Below are positions 29,515-38,721 of a stretch of DNA of 39,590 nt, piece by piece. Source of the DNA: Clostridiales bacterium (GTDB lineage: Bacteria; Bacillota; Clostridia; Oscillospirales; Oscillospiraceae). The position numbers and the translations under genes are program-made. The stretch is taken from the NCBI GenBank assembly GCA_020860575.1, contig JAJBUB010000125.1, forward strand, positions 1 through 39,590, read 5' to 3'. The notes under the pieces are model-generated. The model was not told the DNA's origin and did no database searches. It was given only the letters and a program-made list of their open reading frames with translations. Position 1 is the stretch's first letter, and every line of letters begins with the position of its first letter.

Positions 29515-30561
29515 TCACCGCCCCCTGTCCTGGGCGGCCAGGCGCAGGAGCAGCTCGGTGAGCACATCCGCCCCGTCCCGGCCCAGCTTCATCTCCCAGT
29601 CCGCCTGCTGACACAGGGAGACCGCCTCCCGGCACCAGGGGAGGGAGTACCGCCGGGCGGACTGCATCAGTTTCCTTGCCTGCCAGTCGCTGCGCATCCC
29701 CCAGAGCTGGGCCACATAGCTCTCTCCCCGCCCGTTTTCCAGGGCCAGGCGGGCGCTCCAGATCTGGCGCAGCTGCCGTCCTACGGCGGCCATGATATAG
29801 ATGGGTTCCTCCCCCATGCGGAGCAGCTCCCCCAACAGGGACATGGCCCGGTCGTAATTGCCCTCCCCGATGGCGTCGGTCATCTGGAAGGCCCTTGCGT
29901 CCAGCACCGGGTCGCACACGGCGTCGATGTCCTGCTTGGTGACGGCCCTGCCCCGGGCGTAGGCTCCCAGCTTGTCCACCTCCCCGGCCAGATTGGTCAT
30001 AAGGCCGCCGCAGAGGAAGGTGAGATACTCCGCCGTGGGGGTGTCGATCTCCTTGCCCCAGGTCTGCTTGAGCCGCCGCCGGAGCCAGTCGTTCAGATCG
30101 CTCTGCTCCTGCTGGCGGAACTCCACGACAAGGCCCTTGGACTTGATGAGCTTGCCCAGCTTGGTGTTGGCGTTGCCCTTCCACTCCATGGTGTCGTAGA
30201 GGAACACCAGACACAGGTACTCCGGCAGGTCGTCGATGAGGGCCATCAGCCCGTTCCGACGCTCCTCGTTTTTGAACAGGTCCCAGTCGTAGGCCAGCAC
30301 CATGCTCCGCTCGCTCATCATGGGCATGGCCTCCGCCGCCTGGGTCAGCTCCTGGAGGGTCAGATCCTTCCCCTGAAAGACGTGGAGGTTGAAGGACTCC
30401 ATCCCCTCGGTCAGCACCTTCCCCTTGAGCTGCTCCAGATAGTAGTCCCGGAGATAGTCCTCAGGACCGTAGAAGATAAACAGCCCGGCAGGTTGGCCCT
30501 GTTTGAGGGCAGCCTTGAGCTGGGGCAGTCCGCTGGGGGCTGCCGGTTTTCTGGAGGCCAT
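29515..30561 (-). CDS. holA: DNA polymerase III subunit delta
   Basis: GLFIFYGPEDYLRDYYLEQLKGKVL, RSMVLAYDWDLFKNEE, DAIGEGNYDRAMSLLGELLRMGEEPIYIMAAVGRQLRQIWSAR. Start trimmed from ORF-track 30801 to ATG 30561. Confidence 0.92.
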   Translation of the reverse strand: MASRKPAAPSGLPQLKAALKQGQPAGLFIFYGPEDYLRDYYLEQLKGKVLTEGMESFNLHVFQGKDLTLQELTQAAEAMPMMSERSMVLAYDWDLFKNEERRNGLMALIDDLPEYLCLVFLYDTMEWKGNANTKLGKLIKSKGLVVEFRQQEQSDLNDWLRRRLKQTWGKEIDTPTAEYLTFLCGGLMTNLAGEVDKLGAYARGRAVTKQDIDAVCDPVLDARAFQMTDAIGEGNYDRAMSLLGELLRMGEEPIYIMAAVGRQLRQIWSARLALENGRGESYVAQLWGMRSDWQARKLMQSARRYSLPWCREAVSLCQQADWEMKLGRDGADVLTELLLRLAAQDRGR

Positions 30562-30668
30562 GGCGACCCCTCCTCTCTGTGTCATTGTCCCTAGTATACC
30601 GTTTTTTAGCGGCAGAGGCAAGAACAGGGATTGGAAAAGCAACAGGACAGGCTGCCAAAATCCGCCCC

Positions 30669-30697
30669 TTGAAAACCCATCCGCCGAATAGTATAAT
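30669..30697 (+). promoter_or_regulatory. Promoter of Rrf2/IscR-like gene
   Basis: TTGAAA - 17 nt - TATAAT. Confidence 0.8.
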
Positions 30698-30741
30698 AGA
30701 GCCACTGACAGAGCAGAAATGCGACAAGGAGGGAACGAGCC

Positions 30742-31176
30742 ATGATGATCTCCACCAGGGGCCGGTATGCCCTGCGTATTATGGTAGAGCTGGCCCTCCA
30801 TCCCGGGGAGGACTGTATGTCCCTGAAAGAGATCGCCCAGCGGCAGGAGATCTCGGAGAAATACCTGGAGTCTATCGTCAAGCGGCTGGTAAGCGCCGGA
30901 CTGGTGGCCAGCCTGCGGGGGAAGAACGGCGGCTATCGCCTGACCCGACCCGCCTCGGCCTATACCGTGCTGGAGGTGCTGGAGCTGGCGGAGGAATCCT
31001 TGGCCCCGGTCACCTGCCTGGAGGGGGAGGAGCCGTGTCCCCGGTCGGATAAGTGCCTGGTGCTGCCCATCTGGCAGGGGCTGAATCAGGTCATTCGGGA
31101 CTATCTCTCCGGCATCACCCTGGAGCAGCTGGTGCAGCAGACCGCCGGGAAGGGCCTGTCCACCGATTATATCTAA
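30742..31176 (+). CDS. Rrf2 family transcriptional regulator (IscR-like)
   Basis: MMISTRGRYALRIMVELALHPGEDCMSLKEIAQRQEISEKYLESIVKRLVSAGLVASLRGKNGGYRLTR; Cys triad CLEGEEPCPRSDKC. Confidence 0.93.
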   Translation: MMISTRGRYALRIMVELALHPGEDCMSLKEIAQRQEISEKYLESIVKRLVSAGLVASLRGKNGGYRLTRPASAYTVLEVLELAEESLAPVTCLEGEEPCPRSDKCLVLPIWQGLNQVIRDYLSGITLEQLVQQTAGKGLSTDYI

Positions 31177-31208
31177 GCCCTAAATCAAACCGAAAGGGGA
31201 AAGGTTCT

Positions 31209-31604
31209 ATGGGAACTGCCATTGTCGTCGTCATCCTGGTCGCCGCCTGCGCCTATGGCATATACAGCTATGTGAAAAAGCTGAAAAAGGGGGGTGGCTG
31301 CTGTGGAGAGCATGAGGAGACGGTGAAAAAGGTCCGCGTGGCCGATCGGGACAGGTCTCATTACCCCTATCGGGCGGTGGCACGCATCGAGGGCATGACG
31401 TGCAGCAACTGCGCCAGCCGGGTGCAGAACGCCCTCAACGCCATGGAGGGTACCTGGGCGGAGGTGGACCTGGGCGATCGGCAGGCAGTCCTGCGGCTGA
31501 AGCAGCCGCCGGACGAGGCGGCCATCCGCAAAACGGTGAACGCCCTGGGCTACACCGTCCTGTCCGTCCGCCCGGAGAAGGAAACGAAAACAGGTGATTC
31601 CTGA
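31209..31604 (+). CDS. Membrane-anchored heavy-metal-associated (HMA) domain protein
   Basis: N-terminal TM (AIVVVILVAACAYGIYSYV), basic/Gly linker with GGGCCGEH, then HMA fold with RIEGMTCSNCASRVQNALNAMEG. Confidence 0.88.
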   Translation: MGTAIVVVILVAACAYGIYSYVKKLKKGGGCCGEHEETVKKVRVADRDRSHYPYRAVARIEGMTCSNCASRVQNALNAMEGTWAEVDLGDRQAVLRLKQPPDEAAIRKTVNALGYTVLSVRPEKETKTGDS

Positions 31605-31616
31605 CGACTGAGCCTG

Positions 31617-31642
31617 AAAAGCCGCCTGAGGGCGGCTTTTTC
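31617..31642 (+). terminator. Rho-independent terminator after HMA gene
   Basis: AAAAGCCGCC TGAG GGCGGCTTTTT. Confidence 0.9.
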
Positions 31643-31838
31643 GCGGGCAAAGGGCCCGAAATGAGAAAAACCCCCCCCTTATTCTGAGAAAATATTCCTT
31701 ATATTGCCAAAAGAGACAGCCAAAAGGAAGAACGTAAGGACGAAGAGCTGCCGGATGCAAAAACACGGAAGAAAAGGAACGGTGGAAGGGCCAAAATTGT
31801 GCTGTTTGTAAAAAAACAGGAAAATGATGGATAACCGG

Positions 31839-31867
31839 TTGCAAAACAGTATTTTGGATGCTAGAAT
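31839..31867 (+). promoter_or_regulatory. Promoter for CapD-type polysaccharide gene
   Basis: TTGCAA - 17 nt - TAGAAT. Confidence 0.65.
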
Positions 31868-31886
31868 AGACATTGCTGAAAAGATT

Positions 31887-31950
31887 ACAGCGTCCCGGCG
31901 CGGAGCGCGCGGGGCTGTGCGATAGTCTGCGCAGGGGAGAGCGCGCAGAC
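31887..31950 (+). promoter_or_regulatory. Structured 5' leader with two strong hairpins
   Basis: ACAGC(gt)CCCGGCGC gga GCGC(g)CGGGGCTGT (31887-31918) and GTCTGCGC...GCGCAGAC (31925-31950). Confidence 0.55.
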
Positions 31951-31961
31951 GGGTTAAGGGA

Positions 31962-33857
31962 GTGCGTTTGCAGGGTATGTTTGATTTTATCAAGGATAAA
32001 AAAATGGCAGTGAGGCAGCTGGAGCTGGTGCTGGTAGATATTGTCATGATCCAGCTCTCTGCTTTCCTGACGCTGGTGATTCGATATGAGCTGGTTTTTG
32101 CCAATATCGAGCCGACCTTTATCGCCTCTGTGCTGAAATACGCCCCTATCAATACCCTGGTGACTCTGGGGCTGTTCTGGGCCTTCCGGCTGTATCACAG
32201 CCTTTGGCGCTATGCCAGCATCACCGAGCTGGGGAATATTGTCCTGGCCTGTCTGTCCTCCGCTCTAGTACAGCTGGTGGCGTTGCCAGTGCTGGACTGG
32301 CCGGTGCCCCGGAGCTATTACATCCTCCAGCCCATTTTCCTCATCATTCTCGTCACGGTGGAGCGGTATTCCTACCGGTTCCTCCGCCGTTGGCGAAACC
32401 AGGGCAGGGCGGAGCACCGGGTTATGATCATCGGCGCAGGCGAGGCGGGGCAGATGCTGCTCCGGGAGCTTCAGGACACCCCTAACCTGCACTATCGTCC
32501 GGTGTGCATCATCGACGACGACGAGCGCCAGTGGGGACGGTACATCCAGAATGTAAAAATCGTGGGGGGCCGGGATCGGATCAAACGCACGGCCCGAAAC
32601 ATGGGGATCGATGTGATCATGATCGCCCTGCCCTCCATGAGCAAGCGGCAGCGGAAGGAGATCGTCGATCTGTGCCGCAGTACCCATTGTGAGGTGAAAA
32701 TTCTCCCCGGCATGGCCCAGCTCATCCAGGGAGAGTATTTTGTAGGCCAGCTGCGCCCGGTGGATCTGGAGGATCTGCTGGGACGGGATACCATTCAGGT
32801 GGATGTGAAGACCATTGGGGACTATGTACGGGGCAAGCGGGTGCTGGTCACCGGCGGCGGCGGCTCCATTGGCAGTGAGCTGTGTCGCCAGATTGCCTCC
32901 CACAGCCCGGAGATGCTGGTCATCTTCGATATCTACGAGAACAACGCCTACGATATCCAGCAGGAGCTGATCAAGCGCTATCCCAATCTGGAGCTGTATG
33001 TGGAGATCGGCTCCGTCCGGGACGAGGGACGACTGAACGACATTTTTAACCGCTTCCGTCCTCAGCTGGTCTATCACGCCGCCGCCCACAAGCACGTCCC
33101 CCTGATGGAGGAAAGTCCCAATGAGGCGGTAAAGAACAACGTCTTTGGCACCCTCAAAACGGTGGTCACAGCGGACAAGTACCATGTGGAGCGGTTTGTC
33201 CTCATTTCCACAGACAAAGCGGTGAATCCCACCAGTCTGATGGGAGCCACCAAACGCATCTGTGAGATGATCATCCAGAGCTACAACGCCCACTCCGAGA
33301 CCGACTATGTGGCGGTGCGCTTTGGCAATGTACTGGGGAGCAATGGCAGCGTAGTGCCCCTGTTCCGCAAGCAGATCGCCGAGGGCGGCCCGGTGACGGT
33401 GACCCACCCGGATGTGACCCGGTACTTTATGACCATCCCGGAGGCCGTCTCCCTGGTGTTACAAGCGGGGGCGACCGCCCAGGGCGGGGAGATATTCGTC
33501 CTGGATATGGGAGAGCCGGTCAAAATCGCGGACATGGCCCGCAAGCTCATTGAGCTTTCCGGCCTGACCCCGGATGAGGACATCAAAATCGAGTACACCG
33601 GACTCCGACCGGGAGAAAAGCTCTATGAGGAGCTGCTCCTGGATGAGGGGGGCCTGACCAAGACAGGCAACGACCTGATCTACATCGGCAAGCCCATCTC
33701 CTTCGATGAAGAGGTATTTGCCGAACAGCTCCAGCGGCTGAAAAAGTCCGCCTACGCGGAGGACGGCAGCGTCTGGGAGATGGTGGAGGAGATCGTTCCC
33801 AACTACCGCAAGACGGAGAATGCCAAGCCTGACCGGAAAGAGACGGTGGGCGTCTGA
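31962..33857 (+). CDS. Polysaccharide biosynthesis protein, CapD/WbpM-type membrane nucleoside-diphosphate-sugar epimerase/dehydratase
   Basis: N-terminal TM bundle, then GKRVLVTGGGGSIGSELCRQIA, YHAAAHKHVPLMEESPNEAVKNNVFGT, ISTDKAVNPTSLMGATKRICE. True start could be TTG 31968 or ATG 31977. Confidence 0.93.
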   Translation: MRLQGMFDFIKDKKMAVRQLELVLVDIVMIQLSAFLTLVIRYELVFANIEPTFIASVLKYAPINTLVTLGLFWAFRLYHSLWRYASITELGNIVLACLSSALVQLVALPVLDWPVPRSYYILQPIFLIILVTVERYSYRFLRRWRNQGRAEHRVMIIGAGEAGQMLLRELQDTPNLHYRPVCIIDDDERQWGRYIQNVKIVGGRDRIKRTARNMGIDVIMIALPSMSKRQRKEIVDLCRSTHCEVKILPGMAQLIQGEYFVGQLRPVDLEDLLGRDTIQVDVKTIGDYVRGKRVLVTGGGGSIGSELCRQIASHSPEMLVIFDIYENNAYDIQQELIKRYPNLELYVEIGSVRDEGRLNDIFNRFRPQLVYHAAAHKHVPLMEESPNEAVKNNVFGTLKTVVTADKYHVERFVLISTDKAVNPTSLMGATKRICEMIIQSYNAHSETDYVAVRFGNVLGSNGSVVPLFRKQIAEGGPVTVTHPDVTRYFMTIPEAVSLVLQAGATAQGGEIFVLDMGEPVKIADMARKLIELSGLTPDEDIKIEYTGLRPGEKLYEELLLDEGGLTKTGNDLIYIGKPISFDEEVFAEQLQRLKKSAYAEDGSVWEMVEEIVPNYRKTENAKPDRKETVGV

Positions 33858-33893
33858 GACAGCCCGACAGAATACAGCATGGAGAGAACCGAC

Positions 33894-33932
33894 AAAGGCC
33901 CGGCGCCACAGAAATGTGACGCCGGGCCTTTT
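33894..33932. terminator. Bidirectional terminator between CapD-type gene and ABC transporter gene
   Basis: AAAGGCCCGGCG C CACA GAAA TGTG A CGCCGGGCCTTTT. Confidence 0.92.
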
Positions 33933-33981
33933 GCTTCGGTGATATGGCAGGCTCTGCTGATTGCCTGCCAGGAGAGAGCGG

Positions 33982-36900
33982 TTACTCTGTCCGCAGGGCC
34001 GTTACCGGGTCCTTCTTGGCCGCCTGTCCCGAGGGGATTAGTCCGCCGATGAAGGTCAGGACCATGCTCAGGGCCACCAGAATAGCGGCGTTGGAGACAG
34101 TCAGGACGGCATTGATGTCGGTGGAGCCGGCCACGGAGTGGACCACTGCGTTGATGGGGATCAGTAGCAGCTCCGACAGGCCCACGCCCAGCAGTCCGGC
34201 GCACAGGCCGATGATAAGGGTCTCTGCGTTGAAGATCTGGGAGATGTTCCCCTTGGAGGCGCCAATGGCACGGAGGATGCCGATCTCCCTGGTGCGCTCC
34301 AGGACGGAGATATAGGTGATGACGCCGATCATAATGGAGGAGACGATGAGGGAGATGGAGACAAAGGCGATAAGCACATAGGAGATGACGTCCATAATAG
34401 TGGTGACAGAGGACATCATGGTACCCACGGTGTCTGTGTAGGCGATCACATCGTCCTCGTCACCTTCTGCCCGCTTCAGCTCATTGTAGTTGTCCAGAAT
34501 AGCCAGGACCTCGTCCTTGCTGTCAAAGTCCTTGGGGTAGAGGTCGATCTCATCGAGACCATTCTCGTCCACATAACCCAGACTCTCCAGAGTGCTGTCA
34601 TAAGAGGCCGAACCGGAGGTGCTCATAGAGGTCATGATCTCCATCAGCTCGTCGCTGTCCAGATTGAACTCAAAGGCGTCTGCGAAGGTGTCCTCGTCGA
34701 TCTGCAGGGCATCCTCCATGCTGTCCGCCAGCTCATCCATCATGTCGTTCATGGCGGTCTCCATGCTGTCGGAGAGCTGATCCATGATTTCACTCATGGC
34801 GGATTCCATGGCGGAGGACAGAGCAGAGGTGATCTGGCTCTCCAGGTCGGCCATCTGGCTCTCCATGGCGGAGGCGATTTGGTCCTGTAAGGCGGCCATC
34901 TGGCTGGCCATGGCTTCGGTCATCTGCTCCTCCAGCCCTGCCATCTGGCTGGTGATGGCCTCAGTGACCGCTTCGGTGAGCGTCTGGGTATAGGCAGTCA
35001 TGACCGACTGGGTGTAGCTCTGGACGATGGTGGTCATCTGTTCCTCCAGGCCGGAGAGGTCCAGCATACTCATGAGCCCGGAGGTCATGGTCGCCGTGGC
35101 CTCGTCCGAGGCCAGGTATTCCGAAAAGCCCTCCTGGACGCTCTCCACGGTGGTCAGGCCGTTCTCTGAGGCATAGCTGGCATATCCGTCCGACAGGGCA
35201 GAGGCGATCTCCTCCATCTGCTCCTCGGTGATGGTAATGTCGCTGCTGACGGTGATATGGCTCTCAGCCCAGCTGTCAAAAATGTCCTGCGCCCGGCCGG
35301 TGGCCAGATAATCCGCCGTCGAGACGGAAACCGTTGTGTCGCTGTCCTCCTCGCTGTCGACGGAACCTACCTGCTCGGCCACATAGCTCTCATAGTCGGA
35401 GACGATGCTGCTGAGCATTTCGTCCAAACCGTCGCTGGAGATGGAGACATCGCCGTTTTCCTCCATGATCTCGACGAGTAAATCGGAGAGGGTGCTCCTG
35501 GCCGCATCGCTGGTCAGATAAGAGGAAAAATCCTCGGCCAAATCAGAATAACTTGTCAGATTGTTGGCCTCGGCATAATCTGTGTAATCTGACAGGATGC
35601 TGGAGGCCAGGGCCGTCACGGACTCTGTGGAGACGTCAATGGACACTGTACTCATCAGGCTGCTCATATCCAGGTCGCCCAGTTCGGAGAGGTCTACGCT
35701 GGACAGATCAATGCTGGACAGGTCGATGCTGGACAGGTCCAGGTCAAAGTCAAGCTCCATCCCGGACAGGTCAATGTCACTCATGTCGATGCTGGACAGG
35801 TCCAAGCCGGACAGATCCAGGTTCAGGTCCATGTCGCTAAAGTCCACTGCGTCGGACAGATCCAGGGAGTCCGCATCCAGGCTGAAGGAGTCTGACAGGT
35901 CAAGGGAGTCGGTGATGCTGCTGATGTCAAAAGCGTCCTGAAGGGCGTCCGTGTCGATATCGAACAGGCTCTCCAGGTCAAAGTCGGCATCGCTGTCCTC
36001 CCCGAAGGGCTCACCGGTCAACACGTTGGTGTCCGGGTCGGCCATCTGTGCCTGAACGATCTCGCTGTCCTCTGCCAGCTCGGAGACGTGTGTTACCAGG
36101 GAGGGGAGGTAGTTGATACCGGAGGACAGGGCTGCGCTGACGGCGTCCTCTGCGGGCTGGACGATGCCCACGATGGTCAGGTCCTCCCCATTAGACACTA
36201 GGTTCAACATGTAGTCGTCGTCGTCCGTTTTGTCCACCCACAGCTCGTACTCACTGTCGTACTGGTAGTAGTCTGCGGCGCTGACCAGTTTGAAGGTCAG
36301 ACCCAGCACCTCATCATAGGAGAAGGAGTCATATTCCTCTGTGGTGACGGCATCCCCGCCATTGACGAACTGATCCAGAAGATCCTCCAGAATGGAGTAG
36401 TCTGCCAGGCCGAGGGTGTACATCACGATGTCGCTGATGCTCCCGTTGGAGGAGAGTACCAGGACGCACTCGTCATAACTCTCCGGCCAGCGCCCTGCCT
36501 TGACCTCGTACTGGTCGATATACAGACTCTCATTCTCCGGCATCTGATAGAACACATTTACGCCGGTCATGGAGGCCATCATGGTGCTGGACATGATAGT
36601 GGAGCCCATCCCCATGAGCGAGGTGATGGTGGTACCCGGGTGTACCTGGCGGTACTCGTCATCCTCCAACGAATAAATCTGAGGCTCTACGCCATAGATG
36701 TACTCGATGGCCTTGACATAATCCCAGATGTCGCTTTCACCGCTCTCCAGGTACTCCTTCAGAGGTGGCAGGTTGTTGCTACCCATAATGGAAACCAGGC
36801 TGGAAACCAGCTCAGTGACGGTAATAGTGTCCGAGTCGTTCTCCTCCGTAATACTGGAGGCGAGGCCGGTGCCGACCTCCATCATGGAAGAGAGGTCTAT

Positions 36901-37836
36901 CGCACTGGTCGTCACCTGAACGGGATATTCCGACAGGGTCTCCTCCTCAATAGAGCCGATATAGTCGTTGACGCCGGTGGAGATGGCCAGGATCAGGGCG
37001 ATGCCGATAATGCCGATGGAGCCGGCAAATGCGGTCAGCAGCGTTCTGGCCCTTTTCGTGCCCAGGTTGTTGAAGGAGAGAGCCAGAGAGGTGAAAAAGG
37101 ACATGGAGGACTTCCCCATGTTTTTGTGGACAGGGGGAACCATCGCTGCGGCGTTCACCGTATAGGGTGAGGTGTCGCTCTGGATTTTGCCGTCCCGGAG
37201 GCGGACAATACGGGTGGCGTATTTCTCCGCCAGCTCAGGGTTGTGGGTCACCATGACCACCAGCCGGTCCTTCGCCACCTCTTTCAGCAGCTCCATGACC
37301 TGGATGCTGGTGTCCGAGTCCAGAGCGCCGGTGGGTTCGTCGGCCAGGAGGATGTCCGGATTGTTGATGAGCGCCCGGGCCAGGGCTACCCGCTGCATCT
37401 GCCCGCCGGACATCTGGTTGGGCTTTTTGTGGAGCTGGTCCCCCAGGCCCACCTTTTTCAGGGCCTCCACCGCCCGTTTCCTGCGCTCGGATTTGGAGAC
37501 ACCGGAGATGGTCAGGGCCAGCTCTACGTTGGCCAGGATGGTCTGGTGGGGAATGAGGTTGTAGCTCTGGAACACGAAGCCAATGGTATGGTTCCGGTAG
37601 GAGTCCCAGTCCCGGTCGGTGTACTTTTTCGTAGAGATGCCGTTGATGATCAGGTCACCGCTGTCGTACCGGTCCAGGCCGCCGATGATGTTCAGCAGAG
37701 TGGTCTTGCCCGACCCACTGGGTCCGAGAATGGCCACAAACTCGTTGTCCCGGAGGTTCAGACTGACGTTGTCCAGAGCGGTCTGCACCAGGTCGCCTGT
37801 CCGGTACGTCTTGTTGATACCCTTCAATTGGAGCAT
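33982..37836 (-). CDS. Fused ABC transporter ATPase/FtsX-MacB-type permease with very large repetitive extracytoplasmic domain (1284 aa)
   Basis: [21 protein letters not shown] (Walker A), [33 protein letters not shown]. One TM after the ATPase, ~800+ aa extracytoplasmic insert, then three C-terminal TMs with [19 protein letters not shown], typical of FtsX permeases. Confidence 0.93.
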   Translation of the reverse strand: MLQLKGINKTYRTGDLVQTALDNVSLNLRDNEFVAILGPSGSGKTTLLNIIGGLDRYDSGDLIINGISTKKYTDRDWDSYRNHTIGFVFQSYNLIPHQTILANVELALTISGVSKSERRKRAVEALKKVGLGDQLHKKPNQMSGGQMQRVALARALINNPDILLADEPTGALDSDTSIQVMELLKEVAKDRLVVMVTHNPELAEKYATRIVRLRDGKIQSDTSPYTVNAAAMVPPVHKNMGKSSMSFFTSLALSFNNLGTKRARTLLTAFAGSIGIIGIALILAISTGVNDYIGSIEEETLSEYPVQVTTSAIDLSSMMEVGTGLASSITEENDSDTITVTELVSSLVSIMGSNNLPPLKEYLESGESDIWDYVKAIEYIYGVEPQIYSLEDDEYRQVHPGTTITSLMGMGSTIMSSTMMASMTGVNVFYQMPENESLYIDQYEVKAGRWPESYDECVLVLSSNGSISDIVMYTLGLADYSILEDLLDQFVNGGDAVTTEEYDSFSYDEVLGLTFKLVSAADYYQYDSEYELWVDKTDDDDYMLNLVSNGEDLTIVGIVQPAEDAVSAALSSGINYLPSLVTHVSELAEDSEIVQAQMADPDTNVLTGEPFGEDSDADFDLESLFDIDTDALQDAFDISSITDSLDLSDSFSLDADSLDLSDAVDFSDMDLNLDLSGLDLSSIDMSDIDLSGMELDFDLDLSSIDLSSIDLSSVDLSELGDLDMSSLMSTVSIDVSTESVTALASSILSDYTDYAEANNLTSYSDLAEDFSSYLTSDAARSTLSDLLVEIMEENGDVSISSDGLDEMLSSIVSDYESYVAEQVGSVDSEEDSDTTVSVSTADYLATGRAQDIFDSWAESHITVSSDITITEEQMEEIASALSDGYASYASENGLTTVESVQEGFSEYLASDEATATMTSGLMSMLDLSGLEEQMTTIVQSYTQSVMTAYTQTLTEAVTEAITSQMAGLEEQMTEAMASQMAALQDQIASAMESQMADLESQITSALSSAMESAMSEIMDQLSDSMETAMNDMMDELADSMEDALQIDEDTFADAFEFNLDSDELMEIMTSMSTSGSASYDSTLESLGYVDENGLDEIDLYPKDFDSKDEVLAILDNYNELKRAEGDEDDVIAYTDTVGTMMSSVTTIMDVISYVLIAFVSISLIVSSIMIGVITYISVLERTREIGILRAIGASKGNISQIFNAETLIIGLCAGLLGVGLSELLLIPINAVVHSVAGSTDINAVLTVSNAAILVALSMVLTFIGGLIPSGQAAKKDPVTALRTE
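34681..34950 (-). repeat. Six consecutive 15-residue helical repeats in the ABC transporter ectodomain
   Basis: [15 protein letters not shown] / [15 protein letters not shown] / [15 protein letters not shown] / [15 protein letters not shown] / [15 protein letters not shown] / [15 protein letters not shown]. Confidence 0.85.
35683..35820 (-). repeat. Pentapeptide-like repeats in the ABC transporter ectodomain (15-nt tandem unit)
   Basis: [49 protein letters not shown] shows near-identical 15-mers such as gctggacaggtcgat. Confidence 0.85.
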
Positions 37837-38040
37837 AGCTGTTTCTCCTTTATTTCAGTTTTGGCATATTCTAGCATATCAAGATAAACTTTGGAACAAG
37901 GAAAGATGAACGAAGTGTAAACAGCTTTTCCACACTTTCCCGGATTTGTTTATCTCCGCGTGTCGTTTCCATGCTATAATATATAAATATAAGACGTAGA
38001 CCCTCGGCAGGAGCGGAGGGGGACAGGGTGGTGTATCAGT

Positions 38041-38721
38041 ATGTTTCACATTCTGGTGGTAGAGGACAACCCGGATATGCGGGAGCTGTTCTGCACCGTG
38101 TTGGACGAGAGCGGATATCAGTCCGTTCCCGCCGCCGACGGGGCGGAGGCTCTGGAGGTGATGGAGCGGGAGTACATCGACCTGATCGTGGCGGACATTA
38201 TGATGCCCCGCATGGACGGCTATGAGCTGACCCGTTCTCTCCGGGAGGCGGGGTACGATCTCCCCATCCTGATGGTCACCGCAAAGGACCAGTTTGAGGA
38301 TATGCAGCGGGGGTTCCGGTCGGGCACGGACGACTATATGGCCAAGCCCATCAACGTCCGGGAACTGGTGCTCCGGGTGGAGGCCCTGCTCCGCCGGGCG
38401 AGGATTTCCAGCGAGAAAAAAATCGTGGTGGGAGACACGGTCCTGGACTATGACGCCCTGTCCGTGACCCGCAACGGGAAGGCGACCACCCTCCCTCAGA
38501 AGGAGTTCTACCTGCTCTACAAGCTGCTGTCCTACCCGGGTAAAATTTTCACCCGGCAGCAGCTGATGGACGAGATCTGGGGAATGTTCTCCGAATCGGA
38601 TGAGCGCACCATTAACACCCATATCAATCGGCTGAGAGAACGGTTTTCCGACTGCAAGGACTTTGAAATCGTGACCGTCCGGGGACTGGGCTATAAGGCG
38701 GTGAAATGCACAGATGAATAA
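38041..38721 (+). CDS. OmpR/PhoB family response regulator
   Basis: Receiver ILVVEDNPDMRELF...DLIVADIMMPRMDGYELTRSLR...MVTAK; winged-helix LPQKEFYLLYKLLSYPGKIFTRQQLMDEIWG...TINTHINRLRERF. Confidence 0.96.
   Translation: MFHILVVEDNPDMRELFCTVLDESGYQSVPAADGAEALEVMEREYIDLIVADIMMPRMDGYELTRSLREAGYDLPILMVTAKDQFEDMQRGFRSGTDDYMAKPINVRELVLRVEALLRRARISSEKKIVVGDTVLDYDALSVTRNGKATTLPQKEFYLLYKLLSYPGKIFTRQQLMDEIWGMFSESDERTINTHINRLRERFSDCKDFEIVTVRGLGYKAVKCTDE

Noticed and set aside
35553-35941. Cys/Trp/Ser/Arg-rich plus-strand ORFs with repeats ([19 protein letters not shown])
   Set aside because: Repetition is the antisense translation of the 15-nt pentapeptide-repeat array in the ABC gene; no RBS or independent evidence.
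37952-37980. Promoter for the response regulator with TATAAT at 37975-37980
   Set aside because: The -10 is perfect but no acceptable -35 lies at 16-18 nt spacing (ATCTCC at 17 nt), so not listed as a supported feature.
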